Below, in pieces: positions 1-10,301 of a stretch of 64,000 bases of DNA; within the stretch, counting starts at the first letter, position 1; each line of letters opens with the position of its first letter. A program made the position numbers and the translations under genes. Source of the DNA: Propionibacteriaceae bacterium (GTDB taxonomy: Bacteria; Actinomycetota; Actinomycetes; Propionibacteriales; Propionibacteriaceae). The notes under the pieces are model-generated. The model searched no databases, was not told the DNA's origin, and was given only the letters and a program-made list of their open reading frames with translations. The stretch is from the NCBI GenBank assembly GCA_016717345.1, contig JADKFR010000004.1, forward strand, positions 301,563 through 365,562, written 5' to 3'.

Positions 1-609
1 CTGGTCGCCGGTGCGGAAGTGGTGGCGGTGCCGGATCCGGTACATCACCGGGTCGCGCAGGGCCATGTTCTCGTGGTTCATATCGATCTTCGCGCGGAGC
101 ACCCGGGAGCCGTCGGCGAACTCCCCGGCGCGCATTCGCCGGAAGAGATCGAGATTCTCCTCGACGGTGCGCGTCCGGTAGGGGCTGTCGCTGCCGGGTC
201 TTCCGAAGCCCCCCCGCTGCGCGGAGATGGTCTCGATGTCCTGGTCGTCCACGAAGGCCAGATCGCGGGCGATGAGTTCCTCGGCCCAGTCGTAGAGCTG
301 GCCGAAGTAGTCGGAGGCGTGTAGCAGCCGGTCGGGACGGAACCCGAGCCATGCGATGTCAGCCACGATCGATTCGACGAACTCCGTCTCTTCGGTATCG
401 GGGTTGGTGTCATCGAGTCGAAGGTTGCAGCTGCCGCCGAACTCCTCGGCGGTGCCGAAGTCGACGGTGATCGCCTTCGCGTGACCGATGTGGAGGTAGC
501 CGTTGGGCTCCGGCGGGAAGCGGGTCTGCACCCGGCCGCCGTAGGTGCCCAGCTCGTTGTCCCGGCGGACGATGTCGCGGATGAAATCGTTGGCAACGGG
601 CTGAGTCAT
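1..609 (-). CDS. glnS: Glutamine--tRNA ligase, N-terminal part (runs off the left edge)
   Basis: Translating the minus strand from the ATG at 607-609 gives 203 residues without a stop, up to the window edge. The protein opens MTQPVANDFIRDIVRR and reaches PEPNGYLHIGHAK at about residues 34-46. This holds the class I HIGH signature in its GlnRS context, and CNLRLDDTNP follows, also typical of GlnRS. The enzyme charges tRNA-Gln directly in the cytoplasm. The gene is divergent from gltX. The C-terminal part, and any YqeY-like fusion domain known from related proteins, lies outside the window. The start codon sits 7 nt after a TAACTT hexamer, so the mRNA is probably leaderless. Direct glutaminylation is a minority route in Actinobacteria. 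Confidence 0.93.
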   Translation of the reverse strand, partial: MTQPVANDFIRDIVRRDNELGTYGGRVQTRFPPEPNGYLHIGHAKAITVDFGTAEEFGGSCNLRLDDTNPDTEETEFVESIVADIAWLGFRPDRLLHASDYFGQLYDWAEELIARDLAFVDDQDIETISAQRGGFGRPGSDSPYRTRTVEENLDLFRRMRAGEFADGSRVLRAKIDMNHENMALRDPVMYRIRHRHHFRTGDQ

Positions 610-616
610 GGCCGAA

Positions 617-622
617 AAGTTA
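617..622 (-). promoter_or_regulatory. -10 element of glnS, leaderless arrangement
   Basis: Reading leftward, TAACTT fits the actinobacterial TANNNT -10 consensus and is followed by exactly 7 nt and the glnS ATG. There is no Shine-Dalgarno sequence. Transcription would therefore start at or next to the start codon. The -35 region is not recognisable. Confidence 0.5.
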
Positions 623-787
623 GCACGCTGCCACCGGGGGCCTGCTGGCGTTGCAGACCGTGACCAGCCCTTCTCGCCCGCGCCCGTCCGCGCGAAGGTG
701 AGTACCCCCTGCTCCCCGTGCTCGCGTGTGGCCCTGAACCCGGCATGGGGGCCGCTGGGCGCCCGAGAGTACTCAGCCGGGTTGGAC

Positions 788-793
788 TAGGCT
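788..793 (+). promoter_or_regulatory. -10 element of gltX, leaderless arrangement
   Basis: TAGGCT lies 9 nt before the ATG at 803 and 3 nt before an in-frame GTG at 797. There is no ribosome binding site between, which supports the ATG at 803 on a leaderless transcript. The 610-787 stretch between the two divergent synthetase genes holds no gene I can support. Confidence 0.5.
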
Positions 794-802
794 GACGTGG
801 CC

Positions 803-2262
<1,460 letters not shown>

Positions 2263-2266
<4 letters not shown>

Positions 2267-3003
2267 TGAGCCACGTGGTCGTGATCTTCGGTGGCCGCAG
2301 TGAGATCGGGCTCGCGGTGGCTACCCGCCTTGCGCCCGGCGCGACTGTGGTGCTTGCGGCTCGACCCGGGTCGCTCTCGCAGGCGGTGGCCGACTGTCGC
2401 GCCGCCGGGGCCGGCCGGGTCGAGGTGATTGACTTCGACGCCGACGACATCGGTGCGCAGCCGGGAGTGGTCGACGCGATCGAGGCCCGCGTCGGTCCGA
2501 TCGACGTGGCCGTCCTGGCCTTCGGAATCCTCGGAGACCAAGGGAGAGCAGAGCAGGATCCGGCCGCTCTCGCTGCGTTGCTGCACACCGACTTCACGGC
2601 ACAGGCCACCCTCCTCATGGTGTTGGCCAACCGGATGCGGTCGCGCGGCAGAGGCTCGCTCGTCGCCTTCTCGTCGGTGGCCGGCCAGCGGGTGCGCCGG
2701 GCCAACTTCGCCTATGGCTCCGCCAAAGCCGGGCTGGACGGGTTCGCGTCCGGTTTGGCCGACTCGCTGCATGGCAGCGGCGTGCACCTGGTGATCGCTC
2801 GCCCGGGCTTCGTGATCGGCAGGATGACCGCAGGGATGACCCCTGCGCCGTTCTCGTCCACACCGGAACAGGTGGCCGACGCGGTGGTCTCCCGGATTCG
2901 CCGAGGCAGGGGTGTGGAACTGTGGATTCCTTGGCAGCTACGGGTGTTGTTCGCCATCGCGCACCTGGCTCCGCGTTCGCTGTGGCGTCGTATGCCGCGG
3001 TGA
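2263..3003 (+). CDS. SDR-family reductase, DprE2-like
   Basis: Short-chain dehydrogenase of 246 residues. The N-terminal nucleotide-binding motif reads VIFGGRSEIGLAVATRLA, and the catalytic region has SSVAGQRVRRANFAYGSAKAG, with Ser, then Tyr-x-x-x-Lys. The EIDFDAxD-like stretch, VRRANFxYGSxKAGLDGF and the C-terminal PRSLWRRMP closely recall DprE2, the reductase that completes epimerisation of decaprenylphosphoryl-ribose to the arabinose donor. No DprE1 flavoenzyme is in the window, so the substrate is an inference. Starts with ATG at 2263 (a second ATG follows at 2266), overlapping gltX by 4 nt. It is convergent with the EamA gene. Confidence 0.75.
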
Positions 3004-3998
3004 AAGGTCGGGGCGGCCTCGGCCGCTTCCAGTTCGTCCGGAAAGGTGGGCAACCCGGCGGGACGGCGGCCGCTGGCAATCCTGATCAGGACCACGCCCA
3101 CCATGATGAGCAGGCCCCCCAGGAGCTGGATCGGGCTGGGGCGCTCGCTCAACAGCAGGACGGCCAGCAGCGCCGCGAAGATCACCTCCGACAGGCTGAC
3201 GAACGAGGCCAGCCGCTCACCCATGACGGCAATCCCGGCCACGCCCACCGCGTAGGCAAGTGCGGTCCCGGCCACCACCACCACACTCAGCGGCGCCCAC
3301 CAGGGCAACTGCCTGCCCATCAGTTCGACCTGAATCAACGGCGCGGAATAGGGAAGCAGCCCGAGCAGGATCGCCAGGCCGAGCACCAGCGCGCCGACCG
3401 GTAGACCGAAAGCCGGGAGCGCCAACGGGTGAAGCCGGGTGGGACGCGCCCCCAGCACGAAGTAGGCCGCAGCGCCGATCATGGCGCCGAAGGAGAACAG
3501 CATGCCGAGCGGGTCCAGGGTGGCCCCGGTCAGGTCCAGCACGCACAGCAGCCCCAGCACGCTGGTCAGCGTGCCTGCCAGCACCAGCCCGGAGGGCGCC
3601 CGCCGCTGACGCGCCCAGGCCAGGAGCACCAGAGCAACCGGGGCCATGTACTCGATGAGCAGCGCCACGCTGACGCTCATCCGCGAGACCGCGGCGAAGT
3701 ACATCAGCTGGGCGGTGGCCACCGCCAGCGCGCCGAAAGCGGCAATCGTCCGCCATTCCGCCACGACTTCGAGCAGGCGTCGCCGCATCACCCACAGCCC
3801 GGCCGGCAGCAGGAGGATCGCGGCCGCGCAGACCCGCCAGAATACCGCGGCACCAGGCGTCCACCCGGCGACCAGCAAGGGCCGAACGAAGGGCCCGGAC
3901 GTGGCGAACGCCAGCGACGCCACCAGCCCGAGCACCACCCCCAGGCCCACCCGGACAGTCCGGACGGGCGCCGCTGGTCCCGACGAAGAGGTGCTCAC
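2712..3998 (-). CDS. EamA/DMT-family transporter
   Basis: Integral membrane protein of the drug/metabolite transporter superfamily, substrate unknown. The first about 310 residues show two repeated blocks of five hydrophobic helices, with typical features such as SLAFATSGPFVRPLL and GVAGIAVMGERLASFVSLSEVIFAAL. The start is a GTG at 3998. The frame stays open for about 100 more residues, which are the antisense reading of the reductase on the other strand, giving a 292-nt convergent overlap. That tail looks like non-protein sequence, so the true end may be near 3000 and a base error may have removed the stop. Confidence is high for the family and low for the C-terminus. Confidence 0.85.
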   Translation of the reverse strand: MSTSSSGPAAPVRTVRVGLGVVLGLVASLAFATSGPFVRPLLVAGWTPGAAVFWRVCAAAILLLPAGLWVMRRRLLEVVAEWRTIAAFGALAVATAQLMYFAAVSRMSVSVALLIEYMAPVALVLLAWARQRRAPSGLVLAGTLTSVLGLLCVLDLTGATLDPLGMLFSFGAMIGAAAYFVLGARPTRLHPLALPAFGLPVGALVLGLAILLGLLPYSAPLIQVELMGRQLPWWAPLSVVVVAGTALAYAVGVAGIAVMGERLASFVSLSEVIFAALLAVLLLSERPSPIQLLGGLLIMVGVVLIRIASGRRPAGLPTFPDELEAAEAAPTFHRGIRRHSERGARCAMANNTRSCQGIHSSTPLPRRIRETTASATCSGVDENGAGVIPAVILPITKPGRAITRCTPLPCSESAKPDANPSSPALAEP

Positions 3999-4186
3999 GC
4001 GGGCAATCGTGCACCAGGGTTCGGTGATTTGGCATGACAGGCCGGCTCATGGGAAGATCGACAGGTTGCTCCGACGGGGACGCCTGCCCAGGCGGCCCTC
4101 TCGGTAAGTCTGGCGCTCGTGTGCCGGGCCCTACCACGACCCACTCACACTCGGTCATGTGCGGCCCAGAACAGGCCCGACACGCC

Positions 4187-4214
4187 CGACCCCGGGGGTC
4201 GGAGCGACAGCTCC
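4187..4214 (+). promoter_or_regulatory. Two small hairpins in the rpsJ leader
   Basis: The 3999-4261 stretch ahead of rpsJ holds no gene. It contains CGACC-CCGGG-GGTCG (4187-4201) directly abutting GGAGC-GACA-GCTCC (4201-4214). S10 operons are often autoregulated by L4 through leader RNA in other bacteria. Whether these hairpins do this here is inference. No clear promoter hexamers were found. Confidence 0.3.
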
Positions 4215-4261
4215 ATCGGAAGATGCACCGACAGAGCACCGACGACAAGAAGGACGAACCA

Positions 4262-4573
4262 GTGGCGGGACAGAAGATCCGGATTCGACTCCGGGCTTAC
4301 GACCACGAGGTCATCGACTCCTCGGCGAAGAAGATCGTCGACACCGTGACCCGAACCGGCGCCAAGGTGGCAGGCCCCGTGCCGCTGCCGACCGAGAAGA
4401 ACGTGTTCTGCGTGATCCGTTCTCCCCACAAGTACAAGGACAGCCGCGAGCACTTCGAGATGCGCACGCACAAGCGGCTGATCGACATCCTCGACCCGAC
4501 GCCGAAGACCGTCGACTCGCTCATGCGACTCGACCTTCCGGCCGGTGTCGACATCGAGATCAAGCTTCCGTGA
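4262..4573 (+). CDS. rpsJ: 30S ribosomal protein S10
   Basis: First gene of the S10 operon. 103 residues, the normal length, opening VAGQKIRIRLRAYDHEVID and containing HFEMRTHKRLIDI, both diagnostic of S10. S10 sits in the head of the 30S subunit and is also NusJ/NusE in antitermination. The start is GTG at 4262, chosen because homology begins there, with an AAGGACG ribosome binding site upstream. The frame is open far upstream, but that extension is not protein-like. Confidence 0.97.
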   Translation: MAGQKIRIRLRAYDHEVIDSSAKKIVDTVTRTGAKVAGPVPLPTEKNVFCVIRSPHKYKDSREHFEMRTHKRLIDILDPTPKTVDSLMRLDLPAGVDIEIKLP

Positions 4574-4581
4574 GGTCACCC

Positions 4582-5241
4582 GTGAAGAGCGAACGAAACG
4601 TGAAGGGCCTGCTGGGCACCAAGCTCGGCATGACCCAGGTCTGGAACGAGCAGAACCAGGTCGTCCCGGTCACCGTCATCCAGGCGGGCCCGTGTGTCGT
4701 GACCCAGGTCCGCACCCCGGATGTGGACGGCTACGCGGCCGTGCAACTCGGGTTCGGGGCGATCCGGGCAAAGTCGGTCACCAAGCCCGCCGCGGGCCAC
4801 TTCGAGCGCGCCGGGGTCACCCCCCGCAAGCACCTCGTCGAGCTGCGCACCTCGGACGCGAGCACGTACACCCTGGGCCAGGAGCTCAACGCCGACGTCT
4901 TCGCCTCTGGTGAGATCGTCGACGTGACCGGCGTCAGCAAGGGCAAGGGCACCGCCGGCGTCATGAAGCGCCACGGCTTCCACGGCCTGCGCGCCAGCCA
5001 CGGTGTGCACCGCAAGCACCGCTCGCCGGGCTCGATCGGCGCCTGCGCGACCCCGTCCCATGTCTTCAAGGGCACCCGGATGGCCGGCCGGATGGGCGTC
5101 GAGAAGGTGACCGTCCAGAACCTCACCATCCACGCCGTCGACGCCGAGCGCGGGCTGATCCTGGTCAAGGGCTCCGTGCCCGGCCCCAAGGGCTCCCTGG
5201 TCGTGGTGCGCACGGCCGCCAAGAAGGGAGCTCAGGCATGA
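4582..5241 (+). CDS. rplC: 50S ribosomal protein L3
   Basis: 219 residues. KGLLGTKLGMTQVW at the N-terminus and KRHGFHGLRASHGVHRKHRS in the middle are L3 signatures. L3 nucleates 50S assembly near the peptidyl transferase centre. The GTG at 4582 (VKSERNVKGLLG) is preceded by GAGGT; a second GTG at 4600 is less likely because family members carry a few residues before VKGLLG. Eight nt after rpsJ, and overlapping rplD by 4 nt (ATGA). Confidence 0.96.
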   Translation: MKSERNVKGLLGTKLGMTQVWNEQNQVVPVTVIQAGPCVVTQVRTPDVDGYAAVQLGFGAIRAKSVTKPAAGHFERAGVTPRKHLVELRTSDASTYTLGQELNADVFASGEIVDVTGVSKGKGTAGVMKRHGFHGLRASHGVHRKHRSPGSIGACATPSHVFKGTRMAGRMGVEKVTVQNLTIHAVDAERGLILVKGSVPGPKGSLVVVRTAAKKGAQA

Positions 5242-5889
5242 GCGAAACCAGAACGGTGCCGGTGATCGGCACCAAGGCTGACACCGTCGAATTGCCGGCC
5301 AAGGACTTCGACGTCCAGACCAACGTGCCGCTGATCCACCAGGTCGTCGTGGCCCAGCAGGCCGCGGCCCGCCAGGGCACGCACTCCACCAAGACCCGCG
5401 GCGAAGTCCGCGGCGGTGGCAAGAAGCCGTGGCGCCAGAAGGGCACCGGCCGCGCCCGTCAGGGTTCGCGCCGCGCCCCGCAGTGGACCGGCGGTGGCGT
5501 CGTCCACGGCCCGCAGCCGCGTGACTACGCCCAGCGCACGCCCAAGAAGATGATCGCCGCCGCCCTGCGCGGTGCGCTGTCCGACCGGGCCCGCAACGGC
5601 AACGTCCACGTCATCGAGGCCATCGTGGCCGGTGAGACCCCGTCCACCAAGGCAGCGCTGCAGGCCCTGAGCGGAATCGGCGGCGCCAAGCTGCTGGTGG
5701 TGCTCGGCCGTGACGAGGACGTGGCCTGGCTGAGCCTGCGCAACGTTCCCAGCGTTCATGCCCTGGCCGTCGATCAGTTGAATGCCTACGACGTGCTGGT
5801 CAGCGACGACGTGCTCTTCACCACCGCCGCTCTGGCAGCGTTCACCGGCCGGCGAGGCGTCCACCGAGACCGAGGAGGACGCGAAGTGA
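5238..5889 (+). CDS. rplD: 50S ribosomal protein L4 (frame broken near 5847)
   Basis: The N-terminal 200 residues are normal L4, including RQGTHSTKTRGEVRGGGKKP and KGTGRARQGSRRAPQW. Near 5847 one extra G appears to have been inserted. Without it the protein would end GEASTETEEDAK with TGA at 5887-5889, which overlaps the GTG of rplW in the usual four-base manner. With it the frame runs on through rplW in the wrong frame. L4 is essential and a translational feedback regulator in other bacteria. I read this as a base error, not as a real fusion. Confidence 0.9.
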
Positions 5890-6192
5890 GCGATCTCAAG
5901 ATCCGCGACCACCGCGACATTCTGCTCGCCCCGGTCGTCAGCGAGAAGAGCTACGGCCTGCTCGACGAGAACAAGTACACGTTCCTCGTCGCCCGACGCC
6001 AACAAGACCGAGATCAAGATCGCCGTCGAGTCGGTGTTCGGCGTCAAGGTCACCGGCGTCAACACCATCAACCGCATCGGCAAGCGCAAGCGGACCCGCG
6101 CCGGCTGGGGCAAGCGTCCCGACACCAAGCGGGCCATCGTGAGCATCGCCGAAGGGCAGCGCATCGACATCTTCTCGGGCCCGGTGGCCTGA
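5886..6192 (+). CDS. rplW: 50S ribosomal protein L23 (frame broken near 5993)
   Basis: Starts GTG at 5886 with KIRDHRDILLAPVVSEKSY, the L23 N-terminus. After KYTFLVA one base of a C run is missing. In the next frame the protein continues PDANKTEIKIAVESVFGVKV and ends with FSGPVA at TGA 6190-6192. Restored length is about 102 residues, as expected. L23 lines the peptide exit tunnel and docks trigger factor and SRP. The break sits in a CCCC-to-CCC homopolymer context. Confidence 0.9.
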
Positions 6193-6216
6193 GAGCTGGG
6201 ATAGGACAACGAACTC

Positions 6217-7052
<836 letters not shown>

Positions 7053-7072
7053 TTGGACAGGTGGACTAGAAC

Positions 7073-7353
7073 ATGCCACGCAGCCTGAAGAAGGGCCCCT
7101 TCGTCGACGACCATCTACTCAAGAAGGTCGACGTCCAGAACGAGAAGGGCACCAAGCAGGTCATCAAGACCTGGTCGCGGCGCTCGATGATCATCCCGAC
7201 ATGATCGGCCACACCATCGCGGTGCACGACGGCCGCAAGCACGTCCCGGTGTTCGTCACCGAGTCGATGATCGGTCACAAGCTGGGCGAGTTCGCCCCCA
7301 CCCGCACCTACCGCGGGCACATCAAGGAAGACAAGAAGTCGCGCCGCCGCTGA
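7073..7353 (+). CDS. rpsS: 30S ribosomal protein S19 (frame broken near 7198)
   Basis: MPRSLKKGPFVDDHLLKKVD is the S19 N-terminus. The frame stops after RRSMIIPT at 7201 because one G is missing from what should read CCG GAC ATG. The next frame carries MIGHTIAVHDGRKHVPVFVT and ends KKSRRR at 7353, restoring a normal protein of about 93 residues. S19 contacts the A-site tRNA region of the 30S head. Confidence 0.9.
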
Positions 7354-7381
7354 GTGGGCGAGAAGAGGAATTGATCTACAC

Positions 7382-7783
7382 ATGAGCAAAAAAGAGGAGC
7401 GACCCAGCCGTCGCGCTGCCCTGCTCGGGGATCGTCCTGGCTCGTACGCGATCGCGCGTCACGTCAGGATGTCGCCACTGAAGGTGCGTCGCGTGGTCGA
7501 TCTGGTGCGAGGGATGGACGTCACCGACGCCCTGAATGTGCTCAAGTTCGCCCCGCAGGCCGCCTCCGAGCCGGTCTACAAGGTGGTCGCGAGTGCGAAG
7601 GCCAACGCTGAGTCAACCGAGGGACTGCGTGGTGAGGACCTGTTCGTCTCCGCCGCGTTCGTCGACGAGGGCATGACGCTGCGTCGGATCCGGCCGCGGG
7701 CGAAGGGTTCGGCCAGCCGGATCCTCAAGCGAGCCAGCCACATCACCGTCGTTGTCGAACCCAAGAGCGAGAAGGGAGCCTGA
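7382..7783 (+). CDS. rplV: 50S ribosomal protein L22
   Basis: 133 residues, intact. AIARHVRMSPLKVRRVVDLV and the C-terminal hairpin region LRRIRPRAKGSASRILKR identify L22, whose beta-hairpin lines the exit tunnel and is a macrolide-resistance hot spot. The N-terminus (MSKKEERPSRRAALLGDRPG) is some 15-20 residues longer than E. coli L22, as is common in Actinobacteria. Starts ATG at 7382. Confidence 0.96.
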   Translation: MSKKEERPSRRAALLGDRPGSYAIARHVRMSPLKVRRVVDLVRGMDVTDALNVLKFAPQAASEPVYKVVASAKANAESTEGLRGEDLFVSAAFVDEGMTLRRIRPRAKGSASRILKRASHITVVVEPKSEKGA

Positions 7784-7785
7784 GT

Positions 7786-8607
7786 ATGGGCCAGAAGATC
7801 AACCCCCATGGCTTCCGCCTCGGGATCACCACGGATCACAAGACCCGTTGGTACGCCGACAAGAACTACGCAGACCTGGTCGCCGAGGATGTCAAGATCC
7901 GTCGGTTCCTGTCCAAGACGCTGGAGCGGGCGGGGATCTCCTCGGTCGAGATCGAGCGTCGCAGCGAGCGGGTGACCATCTTCCTGTACGCCGCACGCCC
8001 GGGCATTGTCATCGGCCGCAACGGGGCCGAGGCGGAGCGCGTCCGTGCCGAGTTGGAGAAGCTGACCGGCAAGCAGGTCCAGTTGAACATCCTCGAGGTC
8101 AAGAACCCCGAGATCGATGCCCAACTGGTGGCCCAGGGTGTCGCCGAGCAGTTGGGCGCCCGGGTGGCGTTCCGCCGCGCGATGCGCAAGGCGCAGCAGT
8201 CGGCCATGCGCGCTGGTGCCCTGGGGATCCGGATCCAGTGCTCCGGTCGTCTGGGCGGCGCCGAGATGAGCCGCTCGGAGTTCTACCGCGAGGGCCGCGT
8301 GCCGCTGCACACCCTGCGCGCCGACATCGACTACGGCTTCTACGAGGCCCGCACCACCTTCGGCCGGATCGGCGTGAAGGTGTGGATCTACAAGGGTGAC
8401 GTCTCGGGCAACCGCGCCGAGCGCGCCGCCCAGAAGGCCGCACGGCAGGCTGCCGGCGGTCGTCCCCGTCCGGCCCGTGGCCCGCGCCGCGATGCCGGAG
8501 CCGGACGCGGGGATCGTCCCGAGCGCGGCGGACGCCGTCGCGCCGATGCCGTGGCCGAGGGCACTGCGCCCGAGGCTGCGACCGTCGAGCAGAACGCAGG
8601 AGCCTGA
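7786..8607 (+). CDS. rpsC: 30S ribosomal protein S3
   Basis: 273 residues. MGQKINPHGFRLGITTDHK opens the protein, the KH domain has ARPGIVIGRNGAEAERVR, and the C-terminal domain has SGRLGGAEMSRSEFYREGRV. The last about 60 residues are a basic, Arg/Gly/Ala-rich tail typical of actinobacterial S3. S3 helps form the mRNA entry channel. It follows rplV by 2 nt. Confidence 0.97.
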   Translation: MGQKINPHGFRLGITTDHKTRWYADKNYADLVAEDVKIRRFLSKTLERAGISSVEIERRSERVTIFLYAARPGIVIGRNGAEAERVRAELEKLTGKQVQLNILEVKNPEIDAQLVAQGVAEQLGARVAFRRAMRKAQQSAMRAGALGIRIQCSGRLGGAEMSRSEFYREGRVPLHTLRADIDYGFYEARTTFGRIGVKVWIYKGDVSGNRAERAAQKAARQAAGGRPRPARGPRRDAGAGRGDRPERGGRRRADAVAEGTAPEAATVEQNAGA

Positions 8608-8609
8608 CC

Positions 8610-9029
8610 ATGTTGATTCCACGCAGGATCAAGCACCGCAAGCAGCACCATCCGCGACGGACGGGTGCGGCCAAGGGCGGCACCAAGCTGGCCTTCGGCG
8701 ACTACGGCATCCAGGCCCTGGAGGGCTCGTACCTGACGAACCGTCAGATCGAGAGCGCCCGTATCGCCATGACCCGTCACATCAAGCGTGGCGGCAAGGT
8801 GTGGATCAACGTCTACCCCGACCGCCCGCTGACCAAGAAGCCGGCCGAAACCCGCATGGGTTCCGGCAAGGGTTCGCCGGAGTGGTGGATCGCCAACATC
8901 AAGCCGGGACGGGTGCTGTTCGAGCTCTCCGGGGTGACCGAGGAGGTGGCCCGCGAGGCCATGCGCCTGGCGATCCACAAGCTGCCGTTCAAGGCTCGCT
9001 TCATCAAGCGGGAAGCAGGTGACATCTGA
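8610..9029 (+). CDS. rplP: 50S ribosomal protein L16
   Basis: 139 residues, opening MLIPRRIKHRKQHHPRRTG and carrying TNRQIESARIAMTRHIKRGG, the L16 RNA-binding core near the A site. Normal length. Two nt after rpsC; its TGA shares one base with the ATG of rpmC. Confidence 0.97.
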   Translation: MLIPRRIKHRKQHHPRRTGAAKGGTKLAFGDYGIQALEGSYLTNRQIESARIAMTRHIKRGGKVWINVYPDRPLTKKPAETRMGSGKGSPEWWIANIKPGRVLFELSGVTEEVAREAMRLAIHKLPFKARFIKREAGDI

Positions 9030-9259
9030 TGGCGACGACATCCTCTGCCGCCGAGTTGCGCGGCCTGAGCCGCGACGAGCTCAACGCCAAGGTCGTGGAG
9101 CTGAAGGAGGAGCTGTTCAACCTCCGGTTCGCCGCGGCCACCGGCCAGCTCGAATCCCACGGACGGCTGCGCGAGGCCCGCAAGGACATCGCCCGCATCT
9201 ACACCGTGCTGCAGGAGCGCAAGCTCGGCATCATCCCCGATCCCGATGAGGACAAGTGA
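9029..9259 (+). CDS. rpmC: 50S ribosomal protein L29
   Basis: 76 residues of two long helices: ELRGLSRDELNAKVVELKEE, then LFNLRFAAATGQLESHGRLR, the L29 signature. L29 borders the exit tunnel opening next to L23. Start ATG overlaps the rplP stop (TGATG). Confidence 0.96.
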   Translation: MATTSSAAELRGLSRDELNAKVVELKEELFNLRFAAATGQLESHGRLREARKDIARIYTVLQERKLGIIPDPDEDK

Positions 9260-9264
9260 GTTCG

Positions 9265-9537
9265 ATGAGTGAACAGAACGACGCCAAGCGCTCGGCGCGC
9301 AAGGTTCGTGAGGGCATCGTCGTGTCCGACAAGATGGACAAGACGGTCGTCGTGTCCGTCGAGCAGCGGGTCAAGCACCCGCTGTACGGCAAGGTCATGA
9401 CGAAGTCCGAGCGGCTCAAGGCCCACGATGAGGGCAATGAAGCCGGTGTCGGCGACCGTGTACGGGTGATGGAGACTCGACCCACCTCGGCCACCAAGCG
9501 GTGGCGCCTGGTCGAGATCCTCGAAAAGGCCAAGTGA
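9265..9537 (+). CDS. rpsQ: 30S ribosomal protein S17
   Basis: RKVREGIVVSDKMDKTVVVS and the OB-fold region VKHPLYGKVMTKSERLKAHD identify S17, a primary 16S rRNA binder. I start at ATG 9265 (MSEQNDAKRS, 90 residues), which matches family N-termini; an in-frame GTG at 9256, overlapping the rpmC stop and closer to an AGGA, would add three residues and is the alternative. Confidence 0.94.
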   Translation: MSEQNDAKRSARKVREGIVVSDKMDKTVVVSVEQRVKHPLYGKVMTKSERLKAHDEGNEAGVGDRVRVMETRPTSATKRWRLVEILEKAK

Positions 9538-9553
9538 CCAGGAGAGATAGCAG

Positions 9554-9922
9554 ATGATCCAGCAGGAGACGCGGCTGAAGGTCGCCGACAACACCGGTGC
9601 CAAGGAACTCTTGTGCATCCGGGTGCTCGGTGGCTCGAAGCGTCGCTATGCCGGCCTGGGCGACAAGATCGTCGCGACGGTCAAGGACGCCATCCCCGGC
9701 GGAAACGTGAAGAAGGGCGAGGTCGTGAAAGCGGTCGTCGTCCGTACGGTCAAGGAGACCCGTCGTCCCGACGGCTCCTACATCAAGTTCGACGAGAACG
9801 CCGCCGTGATCCTGAAGAACGACGGGGAGCCCCGCGGCACCCGCATCTTCGGCCCGGTCGGGCGTGAGTTGCGCGAGAAGAAGTTCATGCGGATCATCTC
9901 GCTGGCCCCGGAGGTGTTGTGA
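9554..9922 (+). CDS. rplN: 50S ribosomal protein L14
   Basis: 122 residues, exactly the usual length. MIQQETRLKVADNTGAKELL and the C-terminal GTRIFGPVGRELREKKFMRI are L14 signatures. L14 sits at the subunit interface. Intact, with an AGGAGA ribosome binding site. Confidence 0.97.
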   Translation: MIQQETRLKVADNTGAKELLCIRVLGGSKRRYAGLGDKIVATVKDAIPGGNVKKGEVVKAVVVRTVKETRRPDGSYIKFDENAAVILKNDGEPRGTRIFGPVGRELREKKFMRIISLAPEVL

Positions 9923-9923
9923 G

Positions 9924-10301
9924 ATGGCGAAGTCGTTGCATGTGAAGAAGGGTGACCGGGTCAAGGTCATCGCGGGTAAGGACAAGGGCGCGACCGGCGA
10001 AATCATCTCGGTCGACCCGCAAGCCGGCCGGGTCGTCGTCCAGGGGGTCAACCTGGTCAAGCGGCACGTACGCGAAACCCAGAACAACCAGACCCGTCAG
10101 AACAACGCCTCGGGCATCATCACCACCGAGGCGCCCATCGACGCCTCCAACGTGCAGCTGGTGGTCAAGGTGGACGGCAAGGAGGTCGTGACCCGCGTCG
10201 GCTACGAGCGCGTCGAGGTCACCAAGCGTCGTGCCGACGGCTCCGAGTACACCGCGCAGCGCAGCGTGCGGATCGCGCGCAAGACAGGGAAGGAAATCTG
10301 A
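9924..10301 (+). CDS. rplX: 50S ribosomal protein L24
   Basis: 125 residues with a KOW motif early: KKGDRVKVIAGKDKGATGEI. L24 starts 50S assembly at the exit side. The ATG at 9924 lies 1 nt after the rplN stop; the frame is open further upstream but that part is antiphase to rplN and not protein-like. It overlaps rplE by one base. Confidence 0.96.
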   Translation: MAKSLHVKKGDRVKVIAGKDKGATGEIISVDPQAGRVVVQGVNLVKRHVRETQNNQTRQNNASGIITTEAPIDASNVQLVVKVDGKEVVTRVGYERVEVTKRRADGSEYTAQRSVRIARKTGKEI

